NCBI RefSeq assembly: GCF_008831285.2
Contig: NW_022204858.1
Coordinates: 1 to 19,951 of the forward strand
DNA length: 19,951 nt
Origin: Nymphaea colorata
Lineage: Eukaryota; Streptophyta; Magnoliopsida; Nymphaeales; Nymphaeaceae
Direction: 5' to 3'
How positions within the stretch are numbered: the first letter of the stretch is position 1; each line of letters starts with the position of its first letter. The position numbers and the translations under genes are program-made. The notes beneath the pieces are model-generated. The model was not told where the DNA came from and made no database searches. It saw only the letters and a list, made by a program, of their open reading frames with translations. Shown here piece after piece: positions 1 to 8,638 of this stretch.

Positions 1-95
1 TCAACAAGTATTTTTTTTAGCAGCCCTTACCATAACAACATATTTCCAATATCATGTGCCCTTTTTGCCAGGGTTCTACTCTTATCGTGTGAAGT
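1..95 (+). repeat. Family A repeat, middle segment, cut by the window edge
   Basis: This stretch matches 3588-3672 closely and 2737-2820 more loosely: all share a run like TCAACAA, then AGCAGCC, then TAACAAC, then TTTTTGCCA. It is the middle part of an unclassified interspersed repeat (family A) that recurs at least six times in the window. The left part lies outside the window, and the right part appears lost before family B begins near 130. No coding sequence is visible. Confidence 0.7.
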
Positions 96-119
96 CCAAC
101 AATGAGAGAACTTTAGAGT

Positions 120-560
120 TCAATTCCTCCCAAATTAGGGTTGTCAACATATCTGATTTTAATTGGATATCCAATCAAACCAATTCAAAAATATCAAATA
201 TGGAAAAAATTTAACATCCAATTAAGAAATTGGATCGGATTCGGGTTTAAGAAACAACATCTGACTGGATTCTGATTGATTTGGATGTACATATATATCC
301 AACTGGATGGATTCGGATTGAGATTGAAATACCAGATCGGATTTAATTTTAAATAAAATCTTATATTCAAATGCTCCTACATTTTGAAGATCAGCCAGAT
401 TTGATTCAATGTCCAAATTCAGATTGTGATATTGGATTTTTTATTCATTGTTTGTATTCGAATCAGAATTTGAATATGGATATGTGAAAATCCGAAAAAA
501 CAAATGTAATTCAGGATGTATCTATTTGAATCTGATCCATTAACATCCATACTCCCAACT
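120..560 (-). repeat. Family B repeat, copy 1
   Basis: Read on the minus strand, 416-222 aligns with 17335-17500 on the plus strand over about 170 bases, including a shared CTTCAAAATGTA/TTTCAAAATGTA anchor and matching AAATC(T/C)GA runs. The rest of the stretch is made of short GGATT and AATCTGA variants typical of decayed plant repeats. Short open frames here look similar to those in the 17.2-17.5 kb copy, but only because the DNA is homologous; they are not believable proteins. Confidence 0.65.
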
Positions 561-613
561 CCAATTCAGAACTCCAGAAAGACAATAAATAACAAAAGAT
601 ACAGACCGCTCAA

Positions 614-770
614 ATTAATCCCTACTGGCCTGCAAGTGTCATGCAATAGAGAGAGAGAGAGAGAGAGATTAATCCCTACTGGACAATCAAAATTTAAAAA
701 CTCTTATCAGATATATATATCTATGCATGTATGTGTGTGTGTGTATAGAGAGAGAGAGAGAGAGAGAGAG
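614..770. repeat. AG and GT microsatellites with a duplicated 15-mer
   Basis: The tract holds an (AG)n run at 648-668, a (GT)n run at 732-744 and an (AG)n run at 747-770. The 15-mer ATTAATCCCTACTGG occurs at 614-628 and again at 668-682, just after the first AG run. This suggests a 54-bp tandem duplication whose junction holds the microsatellite. Confidence 0.9.
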
Positions 771-782
771 AAGAGATTACGC

Positions 783-1499
783 ATGTAAAAAAAAAGCAGA
801 TCATAAATATTAGAAAAATAAAATGAACTCCTGGCAGAGGCTGTTAACAGGAGAAATGCTAGTTCTTTTTGACAAATCCTGTTTCACTTATTAATTGGCT
901 TAGTAATAAACCGATCAACCTTGGTCAAAGCTTGTGAATTTAAACAGTCGAAGAAAGGAACGAAGATTTAACAGAAGTCATTAAGAATGTCTTTAACATA
1001 TGCAGAATTTGCCAGGTCAATTTTTAGGACATGCAGTGAAAGCTCAAATCAGATCACATTTGTAGTCTATTATAGCTTTCATGGATGAATGGTTCCAAAA
1101 TGCACCATTGAGACACTTTGTATCCAGCATTTGAGGGTGCAATCAAACACCAAAATGGTTGGAGTTCCGAAAATACAATATGTTGTCACAGAAGTACATT
1201 GTCACAAACAAACACATGACTAAGTTTAAATTTTGTTTTTAGAACATCCAGTGTAAACAAACACTCCAGAACTGACTGTTGTCACATCAATGAGAAATTT
1301 TCTTCTTAGCCCTTAAGTCTCATTTCCCTTTACTACTTCCCAACCCTATTCAATCACAAATCAAATTTGCAGATACAGTTTCCACTTTTTAAATGGAAAG
1401 GTTTTTCCATCATATAATACAGTGGGTGTGAAAAAAAAGAAAATATGGTAAATTTTTTAGAAAAAAATAAGATAAATATACCAAAGAATCATCCACTCT
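783..1499. other. Unassigned AT-rich intergenic stretch
   Basis: I see no open frame with family features, no RNA gene and no clear repeat match to the rest of the window. Confidence 0.6.
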
Positions 1500-1775
1500 G
1501 GCTGATCTTTACAATGTCCCAATCAGACTATGACCGGTAGCTGCCTTGAACGTCTATTGTTCTAAACAGGATAGGAAATGGTTGATGTACATCGATTCTA
1601 CATACTACTAGCATTTAACCGGGGTGCTTGGCAATGTTATCACCATGAACAACTATCAATTAAAGTCCTTTTACAGATTCCCTTCCAGACAAAATTCGCC
1701 TTCTTTTGTTTAATTCAATTTGTTCGAAGAGTCAAGTCTACTGCCCCCTCAATCAATCGCAAAGGTTGTCAATAA
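1500..1775 (+). repeat. Family A repeat, 5' segment
   Basis: This matches 3303-3490 on the plus strand and 16760-16550 on the minus strand. The shared core is GATAGGAAATGGTTGATGTA, followed by a CGATTCTACATACTACT-like run, CATGAACAA, and AGTCTACTGC. The copy at 16.7 kb shares the extra upstream GCTGAT...GAACGTCT portion, so the family extends left of the GATAGG core. The short open frame at 1578-1775 is a by-product of the repeat. Confidence 0.75.
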
Positions 1776-2080
1776 TATTAAACTGAGATTACCCTAGGTT
1801 AAAAAAATTATATTTTTTAATTTTTTTAAAAATTTTCTGATTTAATTTTTTTAAATAAGAAAAACAATAAATAGGCAGAAATGGATCAGCCGGAGTTTCA
1901 AAAAATAAATGTTATTATCTAAAAAAATGATTTGATGATCTGATAAACAATAATGATGAGAAATTTATGAAACATTTTTTAAACTATTAAAGTAAATTTT
2001 GAACCTAAAAAATCTCAGCTTCACCACTATGTACGCTGGTGAATGGTTTTTAAATTGACCAGGGTCTTGAATAGGGTTGC
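1776..2080. other. Unassigned AT-rich stretch
   Basis: This is long A and T runs with no gene. A TTCACCACT end near 2017-2027 vaguely resembles a hAT terminus, but no partner end or target duplication is visible. Confidence 0.5.
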
Positions 2081-2475
2081 ACATGAGGAGATGAGCTCGA
2101 GTTGAGCCAGCTCAAGCTTGAGTGGACTCAGAAAACTCAAGTTAAGCTCAATAAAACAAGCTTGAGCCGGACTCGACAATACAACATTGAGCTCAAACTC
2201 AACTCATTTAACTCGTTTATGTGAAGCATGTTTCCTTTTTTTTTAACTCGTTCGTTTATAGTTGAACTAACTAGAGTTCTTACAACTCAAACTCAACTGC
2301 TTTAACATTCCTGTTATACACTTGAACTCGAGCTCAAGTTTATGAGTGGTTTTTAAGCTGGCTTGACTCGTGCAGCCATAAACTTGAGTGGTAAATGACG
2401 ACTCATGAGTCATGGAGACTACAGTGAAACTTGACTTGAAAGTCAAGAAAAGGATTGAGCTTGACCCCACTTAAC
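2080..2475. repeat. Degenerate CTCGAG/CTCAAG-rich repeat
   Basis: The stretch is packed with short variants of GAGCTCGAG, CTCAAGCTTGAG and ACTCGA with no fixed period. Similar sequence occurs at 9625-10110 and in a short patch at 15975-16035. The open frames through it are low-complexity by-products. It separates a family A 5' segment (1500-1775) from a family A middle/3' segment (2650-3005). Confidence 0.7.
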
Positions 2476-2649
2476 CCACTCCCACACAGCCATATAGACA
2501 GCCGACAAGCCAACAGTTGGCACCCCAAAGAATGATGTTTGGCCAGATGGCACCTGGAAGAACTATGCACCGGACATTTGCGTGGTCAATGGGGCAAGAC
2601 TTAGCGACTCAAACCTAAATAATGTCAATGTCAAGTGGAACGTGAAGAC

Positions 2650-3005
2650 AATTCACTTTAAGATCACATCAATGGACTTTTTCTATTTGTAGCTCTTCAT
2701 ATTTCTACAACAGCGCCTTGGCACAGAAGACTACATCAACAAGTCTCTTTCTTAGCAGCCCTCACCGTAACAACTTATACAATTTCAATATCTTGTTCTC
2801 TTTTTGCCACATTTTGACTCCATTTTTCTTTTGAAATGGCCCCATCAAAGTTGGGTACAGTGGACGAGTTTTCTATTCTTAATTAATTTTTATATTCCTC
2901 AATTCCTTTTTCCAAAAAATTAAATTTTATTTTTTTTATTTGCATATAAATCACATAGGCCATTTGTTATTAGAAATTTTTTACACAAGCCAAATTGATT
3001 TGTTT
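2650..3005 (+). repeat. Family A repeat, middle and 3' segments
   Basis: Positions 2650-2830 align with 3495-3680 (CTTTTTCTA, ATTTCTACA, CAGCGCCTTGGCAC, AGCAGCCCTCACCGTAACAA, CTTTTTGCCA). Positions 2870-3005 align more weakly with the AT-rich 3' part at 14800-14960 (TAATTTTTATATTC, ATTTGCAT, AAATCA). Together with 1500-1775 this could be one family A copy split by about 870 bp of other sequence. Confidence 0.65.
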
Positions 3006-3302
3006 TTTTAATTGCCAACTGGTAAGTGTACATTAATTGCCCAATATTGGCTTTGCCCTGCACTCCCAATGAGGCATTTTGCTCCCTCTAAATTCATACC
3101 ATGTGAGGGGTAACTTTTTTTTTTTTACTAATTTTCAAGGGTATCTTCCAATTTAAATCAGATATCCACCCAAACTGTTAAAAAAAAAACAGATGAGAAA
3201 AAAATAATATTTAATTAAGAAATTGATCATATTCAGATTTAAAAAAGGACATTCAATCAGATTCATATATACATAAATATCTGATCAGATTCAAATTCAG
3301 AT
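3005..3302 (-). repeat. Family B repeat, copy 2
   Basis: Read on the minus strand, 3302-3036 aligns nearly end to end with 17413-17703 on the plus strand. Shared blocks in order are CTGAATTTGAATCTGAT, AGATATTTATGTATAT, TTTTTTAAATCTGAAT, AATTAAATATTATTTTTT, GGTTTGGGTGGATAT, CCCTTGAAAATTA and CACATGGTATGA. Identity is roughly 85% by eye outside small indels. It lies directly between two family A segments. Confidence 0.85.
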
Positions 3303-3860
3303 AGGACAGGAAATGTTGATATAAATTGATTCTACATACTACTATCGGTGCCAAGCAATCTTATGATCATGAACAATTAGCAACGTTCTTTCGTAGATTC
3401 TCTTCTTCCAAGAAATTTCGCCTTCATTTTTTGTTTAATTTAAATTGTTGGAAGACTCAAGTCTACTGCTCTTTAAAAGAAAGTGATATCATTTGTTATT
3501 TCCACACTCAGTGCCAATGGGACCTTTTCTAATTGGTAGAACTTCTTATTTCTACATCACCGCCTTGCTTGGCACGGAAGATTAATCAACAATTATGTTC
3601 TTAGCAGCCTTATCGTAACAACATATTTCCAATATCATGTGCTCTTTTTGCCAGGTTTTCTACTCTATCCTTTTTTTGTTTCTTAATTGAGTACACTGCA
3701 TTTAGTGCATGGGCTTATTGGACATTTAGAACTCAGCTATGTACAATACCACCGATCAGGTGATCGACGTTACTGGAATCAGTCGGAATCGGCTGGATTG
3801 GGGCAAGAAATCACTTCCAATAAATGCTTCATTGGGTGGACCGAGAGTCGTTGTTGTTTG
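3303..3860 (+). repeat. Family A repeat, longest forward copy
   Basis: Positions 3303-3710 match the minus strand of 16690-16365 through many blocks, including AGCAATCTTATGATCATGAA, CATTTTTTGTTTAATT, AGTCTACTGCTCTTTAAAA, TCCACACTCAGTGCCAA and TTGAGTACACTGCATTTAGT. The region to about 3860 shares TTCCAATAAATG and AAGTGGTC/GGGTGGACC-like sequence with 14715-14745. The copy at 16.4 kb lacks this last part, so it has an internal deletion relative to this one. No protein of a known family is encoded. Confidence 0.8.
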
Positions 3861-4100
3861 TACTGGAAAGCGTTGTGGTTGTTCGTAATGAAGGGCCAAA
3901 CCGGACACATAGTGTTGGATGTGTCCGTAATAAAGTGCCTTCATAGGATATATTTGGTGTAGTGGACACATTACTCTGGACTCATGTTCCCCCATGTGCA
4001 AGCATCATCAATCGCCTTCCCTTTCTTACCAGCTGTTCTTCCATTTGTTTGCTAGTTTTCATTCCATCCAAACAGCAAGAATCCTGAAATTTATTTTTTA
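3861..4100. other. Unassigned stretch after family A
   Basis: Overlapping short frames occur on both strands but none shows a domain or motif. I do not support any as a gene. Confidence 0.5.
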
Positions 4101-4252
4101 ATGGAGGAGAAACAATCAAACCTGATGAGAACTCACGGTTCTCCCCTTTGATTCTTTTTGTTATCAATTGTTTCTCCATCTCCTGCTCTATCTTCTCGTT
4201 ACCCACCAGCTGGTTGCACTTCAAGTTACTCTGCAATTGCTGGTCTCCTGTA
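4000..4252 (-). other. Exon-like, coiled-coil-like coding island
   Basis: On the minus strand a frame of about 84 codons runs with no stop. Its first half is rich in Glu, Lys and Gln (for example NEKIEQEMEKQLITKRIKGE), as in a coiled coil, and uses GAG, AAG and CAG codons more than the surrounding AT-rich DNA. It is preceded at 4252-4253 by a pyrimidine-poor but acceptable acceptor (TTTACAG), and a second good acceptor (AAATTTCAG) ends near 4087. It might be one or two exons of a decayed or captured gene. I do not recognise a family. Chance cannot be excluded: the gap between the possible donor near 4125 and the second acceptor is only about 38 bp, too short for a plant intron. Confidence 0.25.
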
Positions 4253-4499
4253 AATCAATTCATTCCAATCTTTCTGGGTCTAATGTTCCTTTTCGACTTC
4301 CATCTGCCCACGGAGAAACCGAAACTTGTTATCCCCAAATTATGGTTCTGCTTTTGATCTGGGTTTCTCCTTTATTAACTCCTCATTTTTTTCTTATTCC
4401 CTCCGGGCCACTTCTTAGCTCTCCTGACATAATGATAACCATCATTTTCTTCCACCCATCTTTCTTTGCCGCAGCCTCTTGAGAAGAAACCACCAACTG

Positions 4500-5807
4500 A
4501 TTAACTCTACACCGACTTGTCATATGAGTATATATTCGCTTCGCAATGGGAGGAAATTTTAAAATTACTCATACAGTTGATTTCTTGAAGAACAATTTCT
4601 TCCTCTTCCAATGCTATGTGCACACAGATTCTGCAGGCACCATATTTGACATCGATTGAGTATGGATGTCATCTTCCATCGGTTCTCCCTATAGCGTTCT
4701 GGCAATACCTTGAACCTTCTTGTAGTTAGATGATTTTTTTTGTTTTTATTATAGTTTAAAGTGAGATAGCAAGGTGTATATCATTGTGGTTTTATGTTAA
4801 TTTAAACCGTCAAGACACTTATTTTTTCAAATAAGTTGATGGGAACATTTGAAAATTTATGTAAACATATGGGGATGAGAAGAAATACAAGATATTTGCA
4901 CTGTTGATTAAGAGTAAACTTCTGTTAGTTAATAATAGCTTACGTATAATTATTAAGATGGAAAGACTAAAAGTACTTTCCCTATAAACAAATCAATTAG
5001 CTCATTAATTTCCATTATCGGCCACTGTGACAACACCAAATAACATACATATTTGGTTAACTATGTCCCCACCAGGTATGCCCTGTTATTAATGCATGAA
5101 ATCATAAAAGATTAAAATTGATGTTGCTTTAACTTAATTATAGAATTATTAGGCGAGAAAACATAGGCGAGCGTAAATGTTCGTTGAAAGGGTACTAATT
5201 ATATATATATATATATATTAGTTTACCATGGAACAACTGCGTAGTTTTTCTAATAACAAAAGTTGGGCGTACTTTTCTGAGTTGTCAGATGCTTTCTGGT
5301 GGTACTAAGAATTCTTCATTCTGGGTCTCGGACTCGATCTGATTGGACTTGGATCCAATGTCTTTGTTGACCTGACCAACGTCATGAAGTATCATTAATT
5401 TGGTTCTGCGAATGCACTTTGATTAGGTATGTAAATGGATTTACTAAGTTCAACTACCACATGACCTGATTTTGGATCCATTTTTTGGTGCAGAAATTTG
5501 GAGCAAACAGGTTTAGATTGGTAATGCGCTTTCATAACTGAATGAGAATGGGAGTCCAATGTTCCAGTGGGATCCAATAAAATGTTAATTGATACGTGTA
5601 CATATGAATGTCGGATCTGAACTTGTTTTTAAATTAGGATAGGAGATAAAGACCCAACCGATTTGTTTTCATAGCAGCTAGTGGAAGACCATTTACTGTT
5701 TTACTCGCATTTTGTCGAAAGAATTCTAGCAGGGTGTTGGGAAACACAATAAAAAGTCAGAAGCAAAAGCAGATCCCTCGTTTTCCAAATAAATGTAAAG
5801 GATTGGT
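4500..5807. other. Unassigned AT-rich intergenic stretch with a TA microsatellite
   Basis: The only clear feature is the (AT)n run at 5200-5218. Around 5330-5640 are scattered GGATCCAAT and GATTGG variants suggesting an old decayed repeat. It forms the 3' flank of the receptor-kinase relic. Confidence 0.6.
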
Positions 5808-6229
5808 TTATTTTTTCCATTCTTCCACAGGGGAAGCCTTCCGTCGTATCGTTTTAAGCCTGGCGACCACCTCCTTCATGTCGATTCTCTCAGTTGGTGA
5901 TTTCCTTGAACAGGACAACCCTGTCTCCATGATCATGACAAGCATTTCATTTCAAAGAGTTTCTCAGTCATTTTGCTCCAGAAGACGGCCTTCTGCGACA
6001 TGATCTGAAACCATTTCATGGTTATTTTGCTTCAGAAGATGACCATCTATGACATCTCAAATTGCAAGCGGAAATGATTCAGCCACCCACTGCCTCAAAG
6101 TAAAGTCCCCATCAAGACGTTCATTGGTAGGATTTCTTGTGGTAAACACCTCAAGCAGAAGAATCCCATAGCTGTAGACATCTGCTTTGGTCGACACCTT
6201 TCCAGCAGCCCCAAATTCCAATTCATCCA
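5808..6229 (-). pseudogene. Kinase C-lobe exon 2 of the receptor-kinase relic
   Basis: The minus strand reads EFGAAGKVSTKADVYSYG, then LLLEVFTTRNPTNE, DFTLRQWVAESFP and, after damage, SPTERIDMKEVVARLKTIRR, the typical C-lobe and end of LRR-XII kinases. Stops interrupt it at 6057-6059, 5964-5966 and 5952-5954. A diverged 54-bp period duplication (about 5970-6002 against 6024-6056, 26 of 33 positions alike) repeats the GHLLKQN/GRLLEQN segment and lies within the damaged part. The frame ends at TAA 5808-5810 after EEWKK. Confidence 0.85.
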
Positions 6230-6792
6230 CTCAACAAGGCCAGACATGATCATGGCAATATTAGGTAGACAATGCACATTGTCGTTAATGAGATGGTTTC
6301 AGAAATAAAGAAAGCCATGCAAAAAATTAGGACTAATTATTTTTTTTATTTAATGGTTTACATATAACTACATTTTTTATTTCAATGCATTTACAAGGAG
6401 GAAGTGAAAATTTACTAAAGAAAGAAACATATTTAAAAGGGAAACTTGCTGGCATTTGTGTTGTGTTTGTGTGCATGCACATCTCTGTTAATAATTTGGT
6501 TCAATCACTATCTTAGTTGGATTCTGACTTGTATTTAAATGCAAAATTGCTAGTGTTCATCCTCTTTCACTTATTAATCTGGTATTTCTCTTTTCATAAT
6601 AAATTCCAAGTAGTTAGTTCTCAACAGGTAGGAAAGCCAAAATTAAGGCATGATATTTGGATATTATGGATGGTGATAAAATTTCCTCTCCATGGTAAGC
6701 TGGACAAAGTTGTCTAAGAAACAGTTCAAGCAATAACACTTGCCTATAACTGTGAAAAGCAAAGAATTTGTGACAGGACTAAGAGTTGGTAC
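6230..6792 (-). other. Probable intron in the kinase domain of the relic
   Basis: LRR-XII kinases commonly carry one intron within the kinase domain; I infer that this is that intron. The donor reads CCAG/GTACC (first intron base 6792), phase 1. The homologous acceptor, directly before the FG of the activation segment, is missing: the sequence there is TTGG, not AG. An AG at 6230-6231 ten bases upstream would join in frame and add a few residues (VDELEFGAAGKVS). The 563-bp interval contains no recognisable coding sequence. Confidence 0.6.
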
Positions 6793-7372
6793 CTGGCACA
6801 ATGTATCTGGTGGTTCCAAGGGTGCTTGTAAGATTTGAAGATTTGTGACCAACTAGCATCTTCGCAATGCCAAAGTCACCAACATGTGCTGTCATGTTGT
6901 CATCTAGAAGCACATTACTTGGCTTTAGATCACAATGAACTATAGTCTCCCAGCAACCATGGTGAAGATATTCTAGAGCACAAGCAACATCAATCATGCT
7001 ATCCAATCTTTGGAAGAGATTCGATCATGATATCCAATCATTGATGACTCTAAGAAGGATTCAGTGTCTAATTTGGCACATCACATTGCATTTAATGTCA
7101 AAACTTTTTGATGCACCATCAGATAACATGTTTATCACCTTAACAGCCACCGTTGTTCCATCCATTAAAGTTCCTTTATACACTGAACCAAAGCTTCCAC
7201 TCCCTAAAAAATTTGCATCACTGAAGTTGTTTGTCGCTTGAGATAACATTCTGTATGTGATCACTGGGATGGTAATTCCATGAAATCTTTCAACCTCCTG
7301 ATCATGTTTCTCCAACCCCCTCTTTCTATATTTTGCAACAACAATGAGAATCCAAACAATTAGTACAAGTGC
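6793..7372 (-). pseudogene. Transmembrane segment and kinase exon 1 of the receptor-kinase relic
   Basis: After the frameshift, the sequence reads a transmembrane stretch (ALVLIVWILIVVA) and a basic stop-transfer, then the kinase. The G-loop lies at about 7172-7204 and the ATP-binding lysine is in VAVKV. The alphaC position that normally holds glutamate reads FDIKC, so the Lys-Glu salt bridge partner is replaced by Lys. After QIRH come two TGA stops within 17 codons, and about 25-30 expected residues (hinge and alphaD region) are missing. The frame resumes at FQRLDSMIDV and continues through HCDLKPSNVLLDD (catalytic Asp and Asn present) and VGDFGIAK to TRYIVP, where a CAG/GTACC donor ends the exon at 6793. 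Confidence 0.85.
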
Positions 7373-8313
7373 GAAACCCCACTCGCTAAAAAAATATCAA
7401 CTCTGAGCATGTTGACATTTATTGTGCTTCTTTGCTCCATCTGAACATACTGGCACATGGAATTTGGGAGCATAGTACCTAGGAACGATTCAGCAGAAAG
7501 GTTTGAAAACTTTCCACCACTTGGAATCTCTCCTTTCAATAGATTGAAGGACAAGTCCAAGACCTGGATGTGTTGAAGTTCCAATGATTTTGGCATCTCA
7601 CCGTAAAGCTTGTTATGGGAAAGGTAAACAGTGTCAAGATTTAGTATGTGATCAAGTTGTTCAGCAATGTTACCATCAAATGAGTTTTTGGAGAGATTCA
7701 AATATTCTAGCATTTGGAGCCTTGATAAGGACACAGGCAGCTCTCCGCTCAATTGATTCACAAAGAAATCCATTTTGTCCACCACAACCAAATTTCCCAC
7801 ATCTGAAGGCAGCTCACCAGTGAAAAAGTTGTCTTGCAAGTAAAGCCATATCAAATTCTTCAACTCACAAAGGGCAAGAGGGATTCCTGATGAGAAATTG
7901 TTTGAATTTAAATACAACTCCCGCAGATTCGTGGGATTGTTTATAGAGGTCAAGATTGGCCCACTGAGTGCATTCATCTCCAAATAGAGATTAGACATGC
8001 GAACCAACTGGTAAAGTGAGTCTGGAATTGAACCTTCTAATGCATTGCCAGAAAGACCTAACTCCTGTAACCTGTTCATTGATCCTATATTTGGTGGAAT
8101 GAGCCCATTTATTTTGTTGAATCTCAAATCTAAGGAAATTAACTTGGTCAAGTTGGCTAAGGGCAATGGGATGGTACCTTCAATCAGATTAGAGGAAGAA
8201 GCAGAAAAGAGTATACAAAAGAATAAGGAATGAATCATAATCCAAGCCAACCCTGAAACATAGCCTCGGGGATTGATCACATCCTTATGAAGACTACTGT
8301 GACCTCCTGCCAT
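7360..8313 (-). CDS. Ectodomain ORF of the broken LRR receptor kinase
   Basis: This is the longest open frame in the window at 317 residues. Residues about 24-42 are hydrophobic and Phe/Leu-rich, like a signal peptide, but 23 non-hydrophobic residues precede them, so a shorter start at the internal Met (WIMIHS) is more natural. From about residue 43 it runs through LRRs of the plant-specific LxxLxLxxNxLxGxIP type, from NLIEGTIP to the terminal LDLSFNLLKGEIPSGG repeat. The juxtamembrane cysteine cap is degraded, with one Cys (SMCQ) where a pair is expected. The frame then leaves the true one near 7370 and stops before the transmembrane segment. As read, it would give a secreted LRR protein without membrane anchor, but that is probably accidental. 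Confidence 0.7.
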   Translation of the reverse strand: MAGGHSSLHKDVINPRGYVSGLAWIMIHSLFFCILFSASSSNLIEGTIPLPLANLTKLISLDLRFNKINGLIPPNIGSMNRLQELGLSGNALEGSIPDSLYQLVRMSNLYLEMNALSGPILTSINNPTNLRELYLNSNNFSSGIPLALCELKNLIWLYLQDNFFTGELPSDVGNLVVVDKMDFFVNQLSGELPVSLSRLQMLEYLNLSKNSFDGNIAEQLDHILNLDTVYLSHNKLYGEMPKSLELQHIQVLDLSFNLLKGEIPSGGKFSNLSAESFLGTMLPNSMCQYVQMEQRSTINVNMLRVDIFLASGVSHLY

Positions 8314-8638
8314 AGCATCAACGCTTTGTACTGCAAAAGGGATGTATCGACATGCAAGGTGAAAAATAGCAAGAGCATTACCTTGAGGTTTCTTTTAATA
8401 ACAGGTCGGAGGCCTACCCTCCATCAGATCCATTTCTTGAGAGCATTACCCTCAAGCACAAAAATGAATGGGGAGGCTTCTGTTTTCACAAAAAGATGGA
8501 ATATCAACCCATGCAGTTAAGACAGCATGACTGTCTAATTTCCTTCATTTAGCAGGACCTGTAGTCGAAACAACATCACCCAAAACATAGAAGTAAAAAA
8601 AAAAAAAACACAAGTTAGCACTACATATCAAGGTGCTG
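8314..8638. other. 5' flank of the receptor-kinase relic
   Basis: The coding frame continues upstream of 8313 for about 35 codons before an in-frame TAA, without LRR or signal-peptide character. No TATA box is evident on the minus strand. A poly-A tract lies at 8597-8608. Confidence 0.5.

Larger units (their letters stand above)
5808..8313 (-). pseudogene. LRR receptor-like kinase pseudogene (LRR-XII type)
   Basis: This relic would encode a plasma-membrane receptor kinase of the LRR-XII group (the EFR/Xa21 type), which generally sense microbial or other ligands. In order it shows a hydrophobic leader, about nine and a half 24-residue LRRs, a transmembrane segment with a KYRKR stop-transfer, and a kinase with G-loop GSGSFGSVYKG, the VAVKV lysine, HCDLKPSN and DFG. 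The C-lobe ends at a TAA at 5808-5810. HCD instead of HRD makes it non-RD, usual for this group. It is broken by a frameshift near 7367-7375, stops at 7061-7063, 7025-7027, 6057-6059, 5964-5966 and 5952-5954, and a deletion between the alphaC and alphaE helices. One intron is likely at 6230-6792. The LRR domain is about half the family's usual size. The start at 8313 is only the first in-frame ATG after an upstream stop. Confidence 0.9.

Noticed and set aside
1790-2030. A third hAT MITE type ending in TTCACCACT
   Set aside because: Only one end resembles a hAT terminus; no inverted partner or 8-bp duplication found.
4168-4482. Plus-strand 104-codon frame with hydrophobic stretches
   Set aside because: Leucine-rich composition comes from CTT/TTC-rich sequence; no domain, and the opposite strand is the more coding-like.
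8314-8420. Upstream extension of the receptor-kinase frame as a true N-terminus
   Set aside because: The frame reaches a stop after about 35 codons with no ATG, and the peptide has no LRR or signal-peptide features.
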